From: Leishmania infantum JPCM5
Lineage: Eukaryota > Euglenozoa > Kinetoplastea > Trypanosomatida > Trypanosomatidae
Assembly (NCBI RefSeq): GCF_000002875.2
Contig: NC_009410.2
Location: 696,492-760,491, forward strand
DNA: 64,000 bases
Direction of reading: 5' to 3'
Shown: one piece after another, positions 41,498 through 52,023 of the stretch
Numbering within the stretch: the stretch's first letter is position 1
Layout: each line of letters begins with the position of its first letter
Notes under the pieces: generated by a model
Told to the model about the DNA's origin: nothing
Seen by the model: only the letters and a program-made list of their open reading frames with translations
Databases searched by the model: none
Position numbers and translations under genes: made by a program

Positions 41498-42308
41498 GGT
41501 GCAGGCAGGCGGCCGCGCGCACAAGCGCACACGCGCACGCACTTTTATCCCCGTTGTGCTTGCGCTCCTCTCTCGCTCGCTTCTTCCCCCCCCGGTCTCG
41601 CCACACGCCCGCAACGGGGCGATGGAAAGAGAGGGGCGAGAGGGAGGGAGAGAGACACGCAAGAAGAGGCTCACACCTGGCCCACCGCAACACATGACCA
41701 CGTGAGTGCCCGGCGGTAATTTCAGCTACCCCACCCACCTACCCGCTGACACACCAAAGGAGAAGACTGAGCACAAGGACCCCTCGCCGTGTGCGGCGCG
41801 AAAAGGAAACCACGCTCAGCCCTCCATTGCGCCGCGTCAGAGCAAGGCGAGCACCCGAAGCAGAAAAAGAAAACAAAGACAAAAAAACAACGGCGACGAT
41901 TGGGCACGTGCGTGCGGCAGTGGGGAGGTGGCGGTGGTCGCGGGGGAAGACGAAGCGAACAGCGGCCGGGTGGCGAAAGATGGGTGCGTGACCACGGCAA
42001 CGAAGCGGGCGCGTGTGGGGGCCGGTGGATTGGAGGTGCGGTGAGGGTGATGGATGGAGAGAAAATGACGACAGAGGAGGTGGCGGCAACTTCGGCGGAG
42101 GAGACAGAGAAGGAGCGAGAAAGGAAAAAGAAGAAGCCCTAAAAGGAGAACCGAAGCGCGTGTCAAGCAGCGCGTACCTGTGACACGCGGAAGCGCTTCT
42201 ATTCGGGACTGTGGTATGGCAACTCTTCCATACGCCTCCCGGCCCGCTTCTATTTTCTGCGGTGCTTTTTTTGTCTAGTGTGTCTCTTCCAATCTTTTAC
42301 GCGCGCAC

Positions 42309-42356
42309 ACACATATATGTAAGCATACACGTATATATATACATATATATATATTA
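42309..42356. repeat. AT-rich dinucleotide tract
   Basis: About 48 bp of alternating AT/TATA sequence with short interruptions inside the long spacer. Confidence 0.85.
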
Positions 42357-44795
42357 AGCATATAAACATAGATGTGTACATACATGTATGTTTATGTGTA
42401 TACACACATTCTCTCTGTTTCGCCCTCATGCCGACGAATGCGTCTACCTGCGTGTGCACATCGCCTTTCCTTCACTCTCTTGCAGCCCCAGTACACACAA
42501 AAAACACACACCTTCGCTGTCTGTATCGATATTTTTTGCTGTAGCGTGGATTCTTTTCCCTTTTCTTTTCCTTCTTTTCCTCTTCACCTTCGCTTGCTAC
42601 GTCGCCCTGTGATGCCGATTCCGCATCCCTTTCCTTTTTCAGAGTGTTCGCCTCTTCTTGCACACATACTGGATGCCGTGGCGCTCTTCTCCCATTGTCT
42701 TTTTTCATCTCTTCCTTCTGCGCGCTTGTGTTGGAGTCTGTCTTGGTGCGCGCGTAGCATTTCTCTGTCGTGCTGATCCGCCCCAGATGAGGGGGTCTGG
42801 CTTCCTCCATGTGATAGCATCTCCCCTCTCTCTATCCTCCGCAGTGTACACCCGCACACTGCCGGACACATGCGCACACACACAGACAAACGTATCAGCA
42901 CCCGTAGCCGTCACTGTGGAGCGTAGAGGCACGTGCAGAAACGAACTAAACCAAGGAGAAGTCGATTGCCCCCACCCCCTCCCTCCTTCTCTCTCTCCCG
43001 CACGCCCTCTGTTGGCTCATCGTTGTCTTTTCCTCCTCTCCCCCTTTTTTTCGGCTTTGTGTTTGCCTTGTGCACCGCCTCTTGTTGCCCCTCCTTCTCC
43101 CTGCCTCGCGTAGTGAAGAAACAACAGCCGAGAAAGGGAAGGAGAGGGAAGAAGGACAGGTGCTCGTACACGCATACGCAATCAGCGCACAGAGCGACAG
43201 AGTGACCCATGATCCCTTTTCGACTCTGCCTTCTCAGCGTCCCCAGTGGGCGCAGGCGAAAGAGAAAAAAATAGGGAAGCGACCGAGCGAGAGACGCCAC
43301 ACCTCCTGGAGCAACGTCGAGGGCAGCATACACGAGGGACAAGAAGAAATAAGACGAATTACACACGATGCAGTGGCGGCTCTGTACGGCACTTACCCTC
43401 ATCCACATTTCGGCCTTTTCTGTGCCTTACGGATTTGTGTCGCTGTGCGTGCATGAGGGCCTCCTTTTTCGTTCGTTCATCTCATTTTTCCTTTGTCTTT
43501 TCATCTCAAGTACTTCCAGCTCTTCTTTGCCTCTGGTCTGTGTTGTGCCGTGTGTGCGTATGCCGTGTACGTAAATGTGTGTATGTGCATGCATGTGTAT
43601 GCATGCGTACATGCGCAGATATATGGGCTGGCGCGTATGTGTATATATATATATGTGCCGTGTGTGGCCTATTCTTGTTCTCCAGTAGCAACTCCCACCC
43701 CCAAAGAAGACATCCACATGTCTTTTGCCGCCGATATATACGTTTATGTGTGTGTGTGTGTGCGTGTGCGTCGGCGTTGCTCGAAGCAGACACACACGTA
43801 CACACACACACACACACATACATCAAGAAAAGGCAAAAAAAAGCAGCAGCAGCAGCGGCGGGGTGGGTGAGAGACGCACACACGCACGTAAGATATATTG
43901 ATATGTGCCACAGTGAAAAGAAAAAAGCGGACAAAAGCGAAGGCCGATGCCAAACAAGGAAGATCACGACACTGCAGAGAAGATGCTCTCTTTCTCGATC
44001 ACTCTCGTTTTCCTGTCTGTTGCCGTTGTTCAGCTCGTCTTCGACATATTCCTTTATCTGTTCGTCCCACGACTCCTACCATTGCTGTACCGTTGTCATT
44101 GATCCCTGGTGTACCAAGGCCGCAGACGGATAGGCAAGCACAAGCACCGTCTCGATGATGGTGGAAGTGTTTATGTGTATGCGCGCATGTGCTATTATTC
44201 GCCTCATTCTTTCTTTTATTATTTATGTATTGATGCTATTTCGGTTGGCAGAGACCATTGAGTGCACATTATGCACGCCGTTGTGAAACTTGGTGCGTCT
44301 CTCATTTTGCTTTCAGGTGTGTGCGTGTGTGCTGAGCTGCTTGCTTGCGTGCGAGAGAGGTAGGAGGCAAAGGAAGGCGGTCGCTGCATGCGCGCGCGCG
44401 GGCTTGCAAGCTCAACCCTCATTGCGCACGCCACTTCATTGTACTCATATTCCCTCTCCGCCGCCACCACCGCCATCTGTAGGTGCGGGAGAAGAGGAAG
44501 CGAAGCAACAAACATCAATCAACTGCAAGACAAAAAAGTGTAAAAGGAACCTGCAACACAATCGTACACCACCCGCGCACACGGGATACCATCACGTGTG
44601 ATGCTATGAGCGCGTGCGGTGGCATCGTGGTCGCTTGCTGTGCTCTGTCTCTTTCTCCTTTCGTGTTCTTGTTCATCCTCTCCTGTCCTTCTTTTTTCTC
44701 TTTTGTTTTTGTGCATTTTTTGCGTGTTGGCCATAATCCGTCTTTCCCTTGTGCTGTTATGCTGTTGTGTGTCTTACTTCGTCGTTCGCCGTTGC

Positions 44796-44812
44796 ATATA
44801 TATATATATATA
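44796..44812. repeat. (AT)n tract
   Basis: About 17 bp of alternating AT just before a T run, in non-coding sequence. Confidence 0.85.
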
Positions 44813-46575
44813 CATAGTTTTTTTTTGTATTCTGGTTTGTGTGCACACGCGCGTGATGCCGCCATTATCACCGCCCTTCCCCCTCGTCTTCTTTCTTTTT
44901 TATTCTTCTGTTTCGTGCCCTCGAGTGGAGTGCGGACGCGCTTAGTCGTTGTTCTCTTGGCTCTCCCCGGCGCCCGGGAGTGGTAGTCGTGCGAGTCTTC
45001 TGTTTGTTTCGTAAAGGCCTCCCTGCCTGCGTGCCTGCGTCTCTCGCTTTCTGTAGGTGTACATGTAAGTACATATACATGCATGCGTTTATGTGTGTGT
45101 GTGTGTTGGGCATACGTGCTCGCTCGGTGTAGGTGCGCGTGACTGATTGTGTGCACCCCCCATCGCTGCCCACTTTATTCTCTCCTCCCTCTCTCTTCCT
45201 CACCTCTTCCACCGAATGCATTCTTGTATGCCTTGGTGCTTCGCAGATTCTTGTCGCCCCCCTCCTCCATCATCATCCCCAGACTTTTTTTTCGTGGCTT
45301 CTCTCTTGCGTCTAGTCCCTACTAAAACCGCTGTTGACAATTATGAGCAGCATCCTCATCGCCGTTTATCTCCCAACCCCTCTTCCCACCCCTCCTTTGT
45401 TTTCTTGCGTGTGCGTGCACGTTTGTCCGGCTTGCTCGCGGTACCGAGAGCATGAGCAACAACAACGAGCCCAAAGTCGAAAAAGCTGCTCGTGGTGTCG
45501 GGGGGGGTGGTGGGCAGGGTGGATGGATGTCGTCGCGGAAAAAGCCAAGAGGCGAAACAAAGGCTGGGGCGGGGGGGGGGAAGGTTGGCGGAGGGAGACA
45601 AAGAAGGAGGCAGGCAAGAGTGAGTGGGCGCGGATAAAGGATGAGTGGTGGTGTGGTGCGGTGTGTGTGTGCGCGCGAGGCAGAGGTGAAGGAAAGGATC
45701 TCTGTGCTTATATATGCGTATATGTGTATGTACAGCTATGCAGTGCGAGGCGTCGAAACAGGCATCGTGTGCTCTTTCTCTTAGACTAGGATAGCCCAGT
45801 CAAGCCGCAATCGAAAAGAGCGAGCGAGCGAAACACACTCACGCACACACCATTCCTTTTCCTTCCTCACACGAACGCACACGCATGAGCGCACACAGAG
45901 GAGGATAGCCAGCTGGCAACAGCGACACCAGCGACGAGGCAGGCGCGAAGAGAAAAACAAAAAATGAGCGACGACAAAAACTTTTTTCGTTGTTTCCAAA
46001 AAGAGGTTAGAAGTATTGCGGTGAAACGGCATCATCATCATAGGAACGAAAAAAAAAAGAGGCAGATGTGGCAGGCGCAATCAAGAGCGCAGTTGGGAGC
46101 GCGCGCCTCTGGAGTCGTTGCTGCTCTGCTTGTATGCTTGCGTGTTCGAGCAGCACACAAACAACCGTAGAGAACAAGAGGCGCACAGGTGATGCACAAT
46201 GAAGTCATCGGCGCCGAAGGAAGTTCGCGCGTTGCCTCTCTCTTCTCTCTCGTCTCAATTCTTCATGCGCATCAACGACTCTCTATCTCTTCCCCGCATA
46301 TGCCTCTGTACGCGCATGCGCACAAAAAGAAGTCGCCAAGCAGCACATTACGAGAAAAAGAAGGTAACAATACAAGGTGGAACAGAGCTCACTTCACGCA
46401 CATCGCTACACTCAGGACTACGCATACACGCATACGCGTGTTCTCCATCTTCCGCGGCCTACACCACTTGCATCCTTAGCAAGGTATCCACTCTCATTAT
46501 CGCGATTACCAGCATCTCCATTTTCTTCCCCAAACCCAGCAAGATTGCAACTGTCTCCCCCCGCCTGCGTGATCC

Positions 46576-47256
46576 ATGCCCGCGTCTGTGCACAGCGACG
46601 ACAGCGAGAGCCGCAAGAAGACTGCCCGGAACAGCGACGGCGATAGCGGTGATCGCATCATCGACGGACTCCGCTACCCGCGTCCGGGGCGTCAGATTGA
46701 TCAGTTTGGGTTTGAGCTGACCACCCACAGCTTGCACTTCCACGGGTGTGATTGGGATATCCCGTTGACGCAGAAGCGCGATGAGCTGACGAAGGCCTTC
46801 ATGCAGGATGCCGCGGAGGCCACAAACGAGCCAGAGGAGAACATCCGCAACCTTCGCTTCATTGTTACGCCGACACACCTCGACGCGAAGTTCACGGTGC
46901 GCCACAAGGTCCACGTGTCGAAGGACAAGGTGCACAAGATGCTCTCTTCCTCCAAGTGGACGCTTGTGAAGGCACTATATGAGCCTCGGCAGAAGATGCG
47001 GCGGCCGAATAAACCGGCCAAGGCCCGCGCCGGCCACAGGGGAGCCCAGGACGACCAGCCGATGCTTGGTTCGAACCGACGAACACCTTCGCACAACCTT
47101 AGCTTCTTTGGTCGCGCCAACGTCGGCGCCGAGGGCCCTGAGTTCGAGGACCACGCCGACGACGGTGAGGAGCCCGTGGCGTACGAGCATCAACTGGACG
47201 CGAAGATGCGGCGCACGACAAGTGGGCTCTTCATCTCCGTCGGCCTTGCTGCATAG
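46576..47256 (+). CDS. small single W-domain protein (family member 4)
   Basis: 226 aa; no established name. One W-repeat occupies about residues 50-140: LHFHGCDWDIPLTQKRDELT, then KAFMQDAAEATNEPEENI, the strand LDAKFTVRH, and a close WTLVKALYEPRQ. The opening F-H-G-x2-W is shared with the 206-aa gene (FHGEKW), a sign that these two are closest relatives. Before it comes a charged N-terminus (SDDSESRKKTARNSDGDSGD); after it a basic stretch (RQKMRRPNKPAKARAGHR) and a polar tail. No stalk-like or membrane region is present. The ATG at 46576 follows several candidate acceptors (AG 46478-46479 and one near 46538). Function unknown; the family link suggests a cytoskeletal partner. Confidence 0.75.
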   Translation: MPASVHSDDSESRKKTARNSDGDSGDRIIDGLRYPRPGRQIDQFGFELTTHSLHFHGCDWDIPLTQKRDELTKAFMQDAAEATNEPEENIRNLRFIVTPTHLDAKFTVRHKVHVSKDKVHKMLSSSKWTLVKALYEPRQKMRRPNKPAKARAGHRGAQDDQPMLGSNRRTPSHNLSFFGRANVGAEGPEFEDHADDGEEPVAYEHQLDAKMRRTTSGLFISVGLAA

Positions 47257-49721
47257 AGAAGGGGCGGAAGAAGGGACAGACAACGAATAGGGGCACTTTA
47301 AGAAAAAAGGGGGAGAGATGGATGACGTGTGAGTGAGGAGGAGCCTGTGAGTGGATCCGCCATCACACACACACACACCGGCGTACTTCCAGACACACCC
47401 ACACGGTGATGCATTTGTGTGTGCGTCTTGGTGTCTGTCTCTCCTACCTGCGTGCATTGCCGCTCCTGTGCATCCGTGCTTGCTCACTGCTGAATACTTC
47501 TTATTTTTTCATTTTTTCCCTTCTATGCCCTGCATTGCCTCACTCTGATTGTTGGCATTTTACTTAGTCGTGTGTCCTGCAGCAAAGACGAGAAAGGGTG
47601 TACTTCACTTCTGTCCCACGCCTTCTCTCTAGCCCGTCTCGTCCGTGCCGTCGTTGCCCCTTTCTTTTTGTTCTCGTGGCTGGGAAGGGCCACCCGACCC
47701 CTCCCCCCTCCGTCTCTCGCACGTAGTGCAGTGTCGTGCCGCGTATGTGTGCGCGCGTGTGTATCTATTTGCTCTCTTGCAGTGTAGCTGACGTCTATTC
47801 CCCGTGCGCTGCTCTTCACGCGCGTGGGAGATGCTGAAGGACGCGTCGCAGATGTCCTTTTTTGTTCTTTCTTCATTGCTTCTCCCGATCATTTTTGCAT
47901 CCCTGCATCACGTACAGCTTCCCCTTTCCAGCTCACACGAGCCGGCGCAGGCACACAAACACACAGAGTGTATCGCCTGATGCTATTCCATTATCTGGCC
48001 TCTCCCTTCCTCGTTTGCCGACAGCGCCATCCCCCTCAACGCACAGACACCAACCAATAACCCCCCTTCCCCCACGAAACTCAGGGCTGTGCTACTCTTT
48101 GCACAGCAGGAAGAGCTTTCGCCTCTGATCTCCACAAGGCGAATAAGCGTAGAAGGCCGCCTCGGTGTCTGTGCGTGGTGCTTAGTTTGCACGTGCTTCT
48201 CGCCTATTTTCTTCCCCCATCTCATTTTCTACGCGCACGTGCGCGTGCTCCGCTTCGTCGCTCTTGTATGTCTTCACCACCCCCTCCCCTACTTGCCGAT
48301 AGTGTTCGTGGCTTCTGTTATTATGGGTGTTATCGTGACTAGGTGTTGTGTGGAGTCGTTGCTGCGCTGTGGCGGAGTAGTTTACATCTCTCCCTCTCCC
48401 TCAGCCTGTATTGCCTCTTTTTTTTCTCTCGTGTCTGCCATTTCGTGGTCGCCGCACGCCGCGTCCCCTCGTCGACTCCGTCACGGACTCACGCTCCCTT
48501 CCTCCACGGCTGCTTTCCTTTCACACATGGGAGGTTTTCACCTTTGGCGCGCCTCTGCGGCGGCCGCTTTTTTTTTTCTTCGTCGTTTTGTTTTTCCCTC
48601 ATTCGCTTCCGTTGTCGTTTCGTCTCTCACCTCTCGCACGTGTCGTGGTTGAGGGTTGCGGGTGGGATGATGTCTCCGTGTGACGGTCTCTCCCCTCCTC
48701 GAGGTGTTCTGTGTGTGCCTGATACGCAAACACATGCACAGTGAGCGAGAGCGAGCGCGGGCCCTCATAGACATGCGCACACCCGCTTACCCCCTTCATG
48801 CACCGCCACTATATCAGTTGTCTGCCGATCGAAAACGACAAAGAGAGAAGCCGCGCAGTCATGATATATAAGGGAGGGGGAGGGGCGAAAATGCGCCCAC
48901 CCTGCCGAGTGTGCACGCTTCCGCGCGCGCGCGATTGAGAGAGAAGGGGTAAGGGCTGCACAGCGTTTCGTGGAAGCCGAGGAGGGCGAGGAAGTGACGA
49001 CGCCACCTTTGCATGATAGTCTTTCGCCTCACGTCTTCTCACGCGGCCGCTAGCTGCTTTTTATTTTGCGCTCTGTATGCAAGCATGCATGTGTTGGGAG
49101 ATGCTGCTACGATGTAGCGGGGCCTTGGAAGGCGCTCGCGGGTTCGGCGCGCACATAAACGTTCGCATCCACACAGCGGCCGCGTTTTACTTCAAGCGCG
49201 CGGTCACACCAGCACCCTCCATGGTCAAGCTCCGCAGGCTCTTCGCACTACTCCTCTCCTTGGAGGAGGGGGCTCTTGCGTCTACCGCCACTTTCCAACC
49301 TCTCTCTCTCTCCATTCTTCTATTGCGCACACGTCCATGATGGCCGATGAGGCATGTGCGCGACCTTATTCGGCACACATGCATAGCGCCACTCACGCAC
49401 ACAACGCATTTCCAGGCACGCACCACGTTAAAGCAGAGGGTGGCGCCACACACAAAGGACGACCGTCAACCGCCTTCGTGCAGAGAGGCACGCTGTAGAT
49501 ATTCGTGCACCTTTTCGCCGTATCGTATTCTCCGCCCTTCGCTTGCTTTCCTTGTAGCTTACAAAAGCCAGTTTTCGCGTTTGCTTGTCTCGTGCACCCG
49601 CAGCGACGCCAGTCGCCCATCACCGTTGGTGCGCCACGCCGTCCGCGACAGTCTTTGTGCCTGGGTGTCGGTGTGCGCTGAGGCGTGCACCCGCGCAGAC
49701 ACTTGTGCTCAAGTTAAAGCA
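47257..49721. other. intergenic region (2.5 kb)
   Basis: No gene is supported. The sequence is T/C-rich spacer with a short purine-rich block near 48,870-48,960. The frame of the next gene is open from an ATG at 49347, but that part lies upstream of the best acceptor and looks untranslated. Confidence 0.65.
49530..49557 (+). promoter_or_regulatory. predicted spliced-leader acceptor for the OvoA-C-like methyltransferase gene
   Basis: CTCCGCCCTTCGCTTGCTTT followed by CCTTGTAG, AG at 49556-49557. The first ATG after it is 49722, which argues for the short form of the protein. Confidence 0.6.
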
Positions 49722-50771
49722 ATGCAGCAACTTCAAGCGCGGCTCTCCGACAAGCTCGATGAGCTGACGAAGGACTGGACAGCCGAGCAGCGGAAGCTGT
49801 ACGGCGCTGTCGCCCTGACGGCTGTCGTCGCCTCTGGCGCCGCGTTGATCGGTGCCAACGTGATGCAACGCTGCTGCGGCGGGCGCGGCAGGGCAGGCAA
49901 CGACGCCACCCGCTCAGAAAGTCACTCGAAGAGCTCCGACATCTATGAGAGTGAGGCGGCGGCGCGCCAGTACATGGAGTTCCACTACACGCCGTCGCGC
50001 GAGAGCTACACGCAGCGGCTGCGCTCCGTGAGCGAGGCCTACGACTTTCCGACGCGCGTCGCTCACAAGTTCCGCACCTACGTGCAGCCAGGCAAGCGCA
50101 AGCTGCGCGGGCTCGACATCGGCTGCGCAACTGGGGCCTCGGTGCTGGAGATGTCCAAGGTGTTCGACGGCGGTGTCATCGGCATAGACTTTTCGGAGGT
50201 CTTCATTCACCTCGCCAAGGAGGTGGTGAACCAGCCGACGTCAGGCAAGAAGGTCACCTACACCGCCCCTGTGCAGGGCGAGATCACGGAGAAGCGCGAG
50301 CTAGAGCTGCCTCGCGCGGTGCGGCCGGAGCGCTGCGAGTTTTACGCCGGTGACGCCATGAACATGTTCGAGGAGGACAGCAAGATCACAACTACGACGT
50401 CGCGCCTGTACCCCGACGTCAAGTACTGGCAGGCAAAGAAGGGCGAGACCTTTGACGGCGTACTCTGCCTTAATCTGATCGATCGCGTGCCAGACCCGCA
50501 GCGCCTGCTCAACAGCGTTGTACGGCTCCTGGCTAAGGATGGCATTCTCATTCTCGCAGACCCGTACTCGTGGTGGGAGGATGCGACAGAGAAGTCACGC
50601 TGGCTGGGCGGCCGCAAAGACGACGGCGTGCGCAGCGAGGATGCGGTGAAGGCGGCTCTGGAGGGCAAGTTGGAGCTCCTGAACGAGTCGGACGAGGCCT
50701 TCCTTATCCGCGATCACATTCGCCACTATCAGCTGGGATTCTCCCACTGCACTGTGTGGCGCAGGAAGTAG
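49722..50771 (+). CDS. membrane-anchored OvoA C-terminal-type methyltransferase (4-mercaptohistidine N1-methyltransferase-like)
   Basis: 349 aa. A class I SAM-dependent methyltransferase resembling the C-terminal domain of OvoA, which methylates 5- or 4-mercaptohistidine to ovothiol A. Motif I is LDIGCATGASVLEMS (D132 in DIGCATG) and the acidic end of the second strand is D156 (GIDFSEVFIHLAKEV). Family-specific features are the lead-in ARQYMEFHYTP, the motif LNLIDRVPDPQRLL, the block DPYSWWEDATEKSRWLGGRK and the C-terminal end FSHCTVWRRK. The N-terminus adds an amphipathic part and a probable transmembrane helix (about 27-48, YGAVALTAVVASGAALIGAN). The iron-dependent sulfoxide-synthase domains of full OvoA are absent. 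An in-frame ATG at 49347 would add 125 residues, but it lies before the best acceptor and the added sequence is low in domain content. Substrate is inferred from similarity only. Confidence 0.75.
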   Translation: MQQLQARLSDKLDELTKDWTAEQRKLYGAVALTAVVASGAALIGANVMQRCCGGRGRAGNDATRSESHSKSSDIYESEAAARQYMEFHYTPSRESYTQRLRSVSEAYDFPTRVAHKFRTYVQPGKRKLRGLDIGCATGASVLEMSKVFDGGVIGIDFSEVFIHLAKEVVNQPTSGKKVTYTAPVQGEITEKRELELPRAVRPERCEFYAGDAMNMFEEDSKITTTTSRLYPDVKYWQAKKGETFDGVLCLNLIDRVPDPQRLLNSVVRLLAKDGILILADPYSWWEDATEKSRWLGGRKDDGVRSEDAVKAALEGKLELLNESDEAFLIRDHIRHYQLGFSHCTVWRRK

Positions 50772-52023
50772 AGCCGTGGCGTGCGAGCAAAATGAGGGCG
50801 ACTACCGCTGCTGAGCGCAGCTGGCACGCGCTTTTCCTTCCCTTCTTTGGTGCTCTCGCACTCTCCCTCGTTTAGCAGTTCAGAAAAGAGGTATGTGGAG
50901 AACGGGCTCAGGGAGACGAAACACACACACACACACACAAACAACGTCGCCATCACCCGCGCACACGGACTCACACGCGGCCCCCTCTCTTTCTCCACTC
51001 GTGATATCGTTTGTGTTTGGTTGTTGTTTCTCGTTTTTCTATGCCGGTCTCTTGGACACCCTAACACACACGTACACACACACACACACACACACGCATG
51101 TACGCGCACGTATCTTGTAAGCTCTTCTTTGTTTTTCTTTTGGCATCTGTTGTGTGGGGAGGCGCTACGTTGGTGAGTGCGCCTCTTTCATGCCTTCGAC
51201 CCGCCTCCGCCTGCGTCTCCTCTCTGTTTTCCGCTGCACTCGTGTGGGTGCACTCTTTGCTGCTCGCGTTAGTCGGCGGCACACAGCGAGCATCTTTCGT
51301 GGGTGTTGGCGGTGGGGGGAGGGGGATACACGGACAGCATGCAGTGCGAATGGCGTGAGGAGGATGTGGAAGGAGGGGGGGGAGGCATCGCTGTGTGGTG
51401 GTGAGGTCACATACGTGACGGTGAGCTCCCTCCCTTTCCCTTCTCGCGAAAACACACACGCACACGCACAGACGCATGCACACATACAAGACGATCAAGT
51501 ATGTGAAACTGAAAGAGACAAAAACAGCGGCAAGAGACTGCATGGACGGAGCAGACCCCTTGCACTCGACCGCTTGCCCGGGCGATGGCGCTTACTCTCT
51601 CTTGTCCTCTTGTTGACATATGCGCTCCCGGACAGTGAGGGAGGCTATGTGCGGCACGCGCGGCGAGGTGGCTGCATTCGGCGCCGCTCTGGTGTGTCTC
51701 TTGAAATGCGCCCGCCACGAAATGCGGCCTCTGCGGCGTGTCCAGTACCGCGGTGCTGCTTTCCGACCTTGAAGAATGTAACAAGGCACGCGGTCTCTGC
51801 ACCCTTTACCTCTTCGTGCCTTCGGGCGTTCTTCTGTCTCCGCTGTCAACGCCTGACTCCGCGTGTGATGCCTTTCTCTTCTTCACCTCTTTCACTTATT
51901 CCGTTGACAACACCGCCTTCGACGTCTGCTGGCGAGTCTCCTCCTGTCCGTGATGGGTTCCAGAGCGACACCATAGAAGCGTGACGAGACGGACTGCCAA
52001 GCCCCCCCCCTCCTCCATCCTCT
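50772..52023. other. intergenic region
   Basis: No gene is supported. CA microsatellites occur at about 50,923-50,939 and 51,073-51,095. A frame running through 51,154-51,984 is open by composition only and has no recognisable domain. Confidence 0.65.

Larger units (their letters stand above)
41498..46575. other. long intergenic region (5.1 kb)
   Basis: No gene is supported on either strand. It is dominated by pyrimidine runs, CA/TG repeats and several AT dinucleotide tracts (about 42,309-42,356, 43,640-43,655 and 44,796-44,812). Open frames in it are low-complexity. It probably holds a very long 3' UTR for the 206-aa protein and the leader of the 226-aa protein. Confidence 0.65.

Noticed and set aside
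43246..44133. 295-codon open frame in the 5-kb spacer
   Set aside because: Made of translated CA/TG and AT repeats (Cys-Val and His-Thr runs); typical of spacer sequence.
47066..47080. GGTTCGAA motif like a tRNA B box
   Set aside because: It lies inside the 226-aa coding region and has no A box, acceptor stem or T run in the expected place.
49347..49721. In-frame ATG that would lengthen the methyltransferase by 125 residues
   Set aside because: It precedes the best acceptor (49557), and the added sequence looks like spacer DNA without a domain.
51154..51984. 276-codon open frame between the methyltransferase and PHD genes
   Set aside because: Low-complexity Arg/Cys/Ser translation of spacer DNA, with no domain and no clear relation to a splice site.
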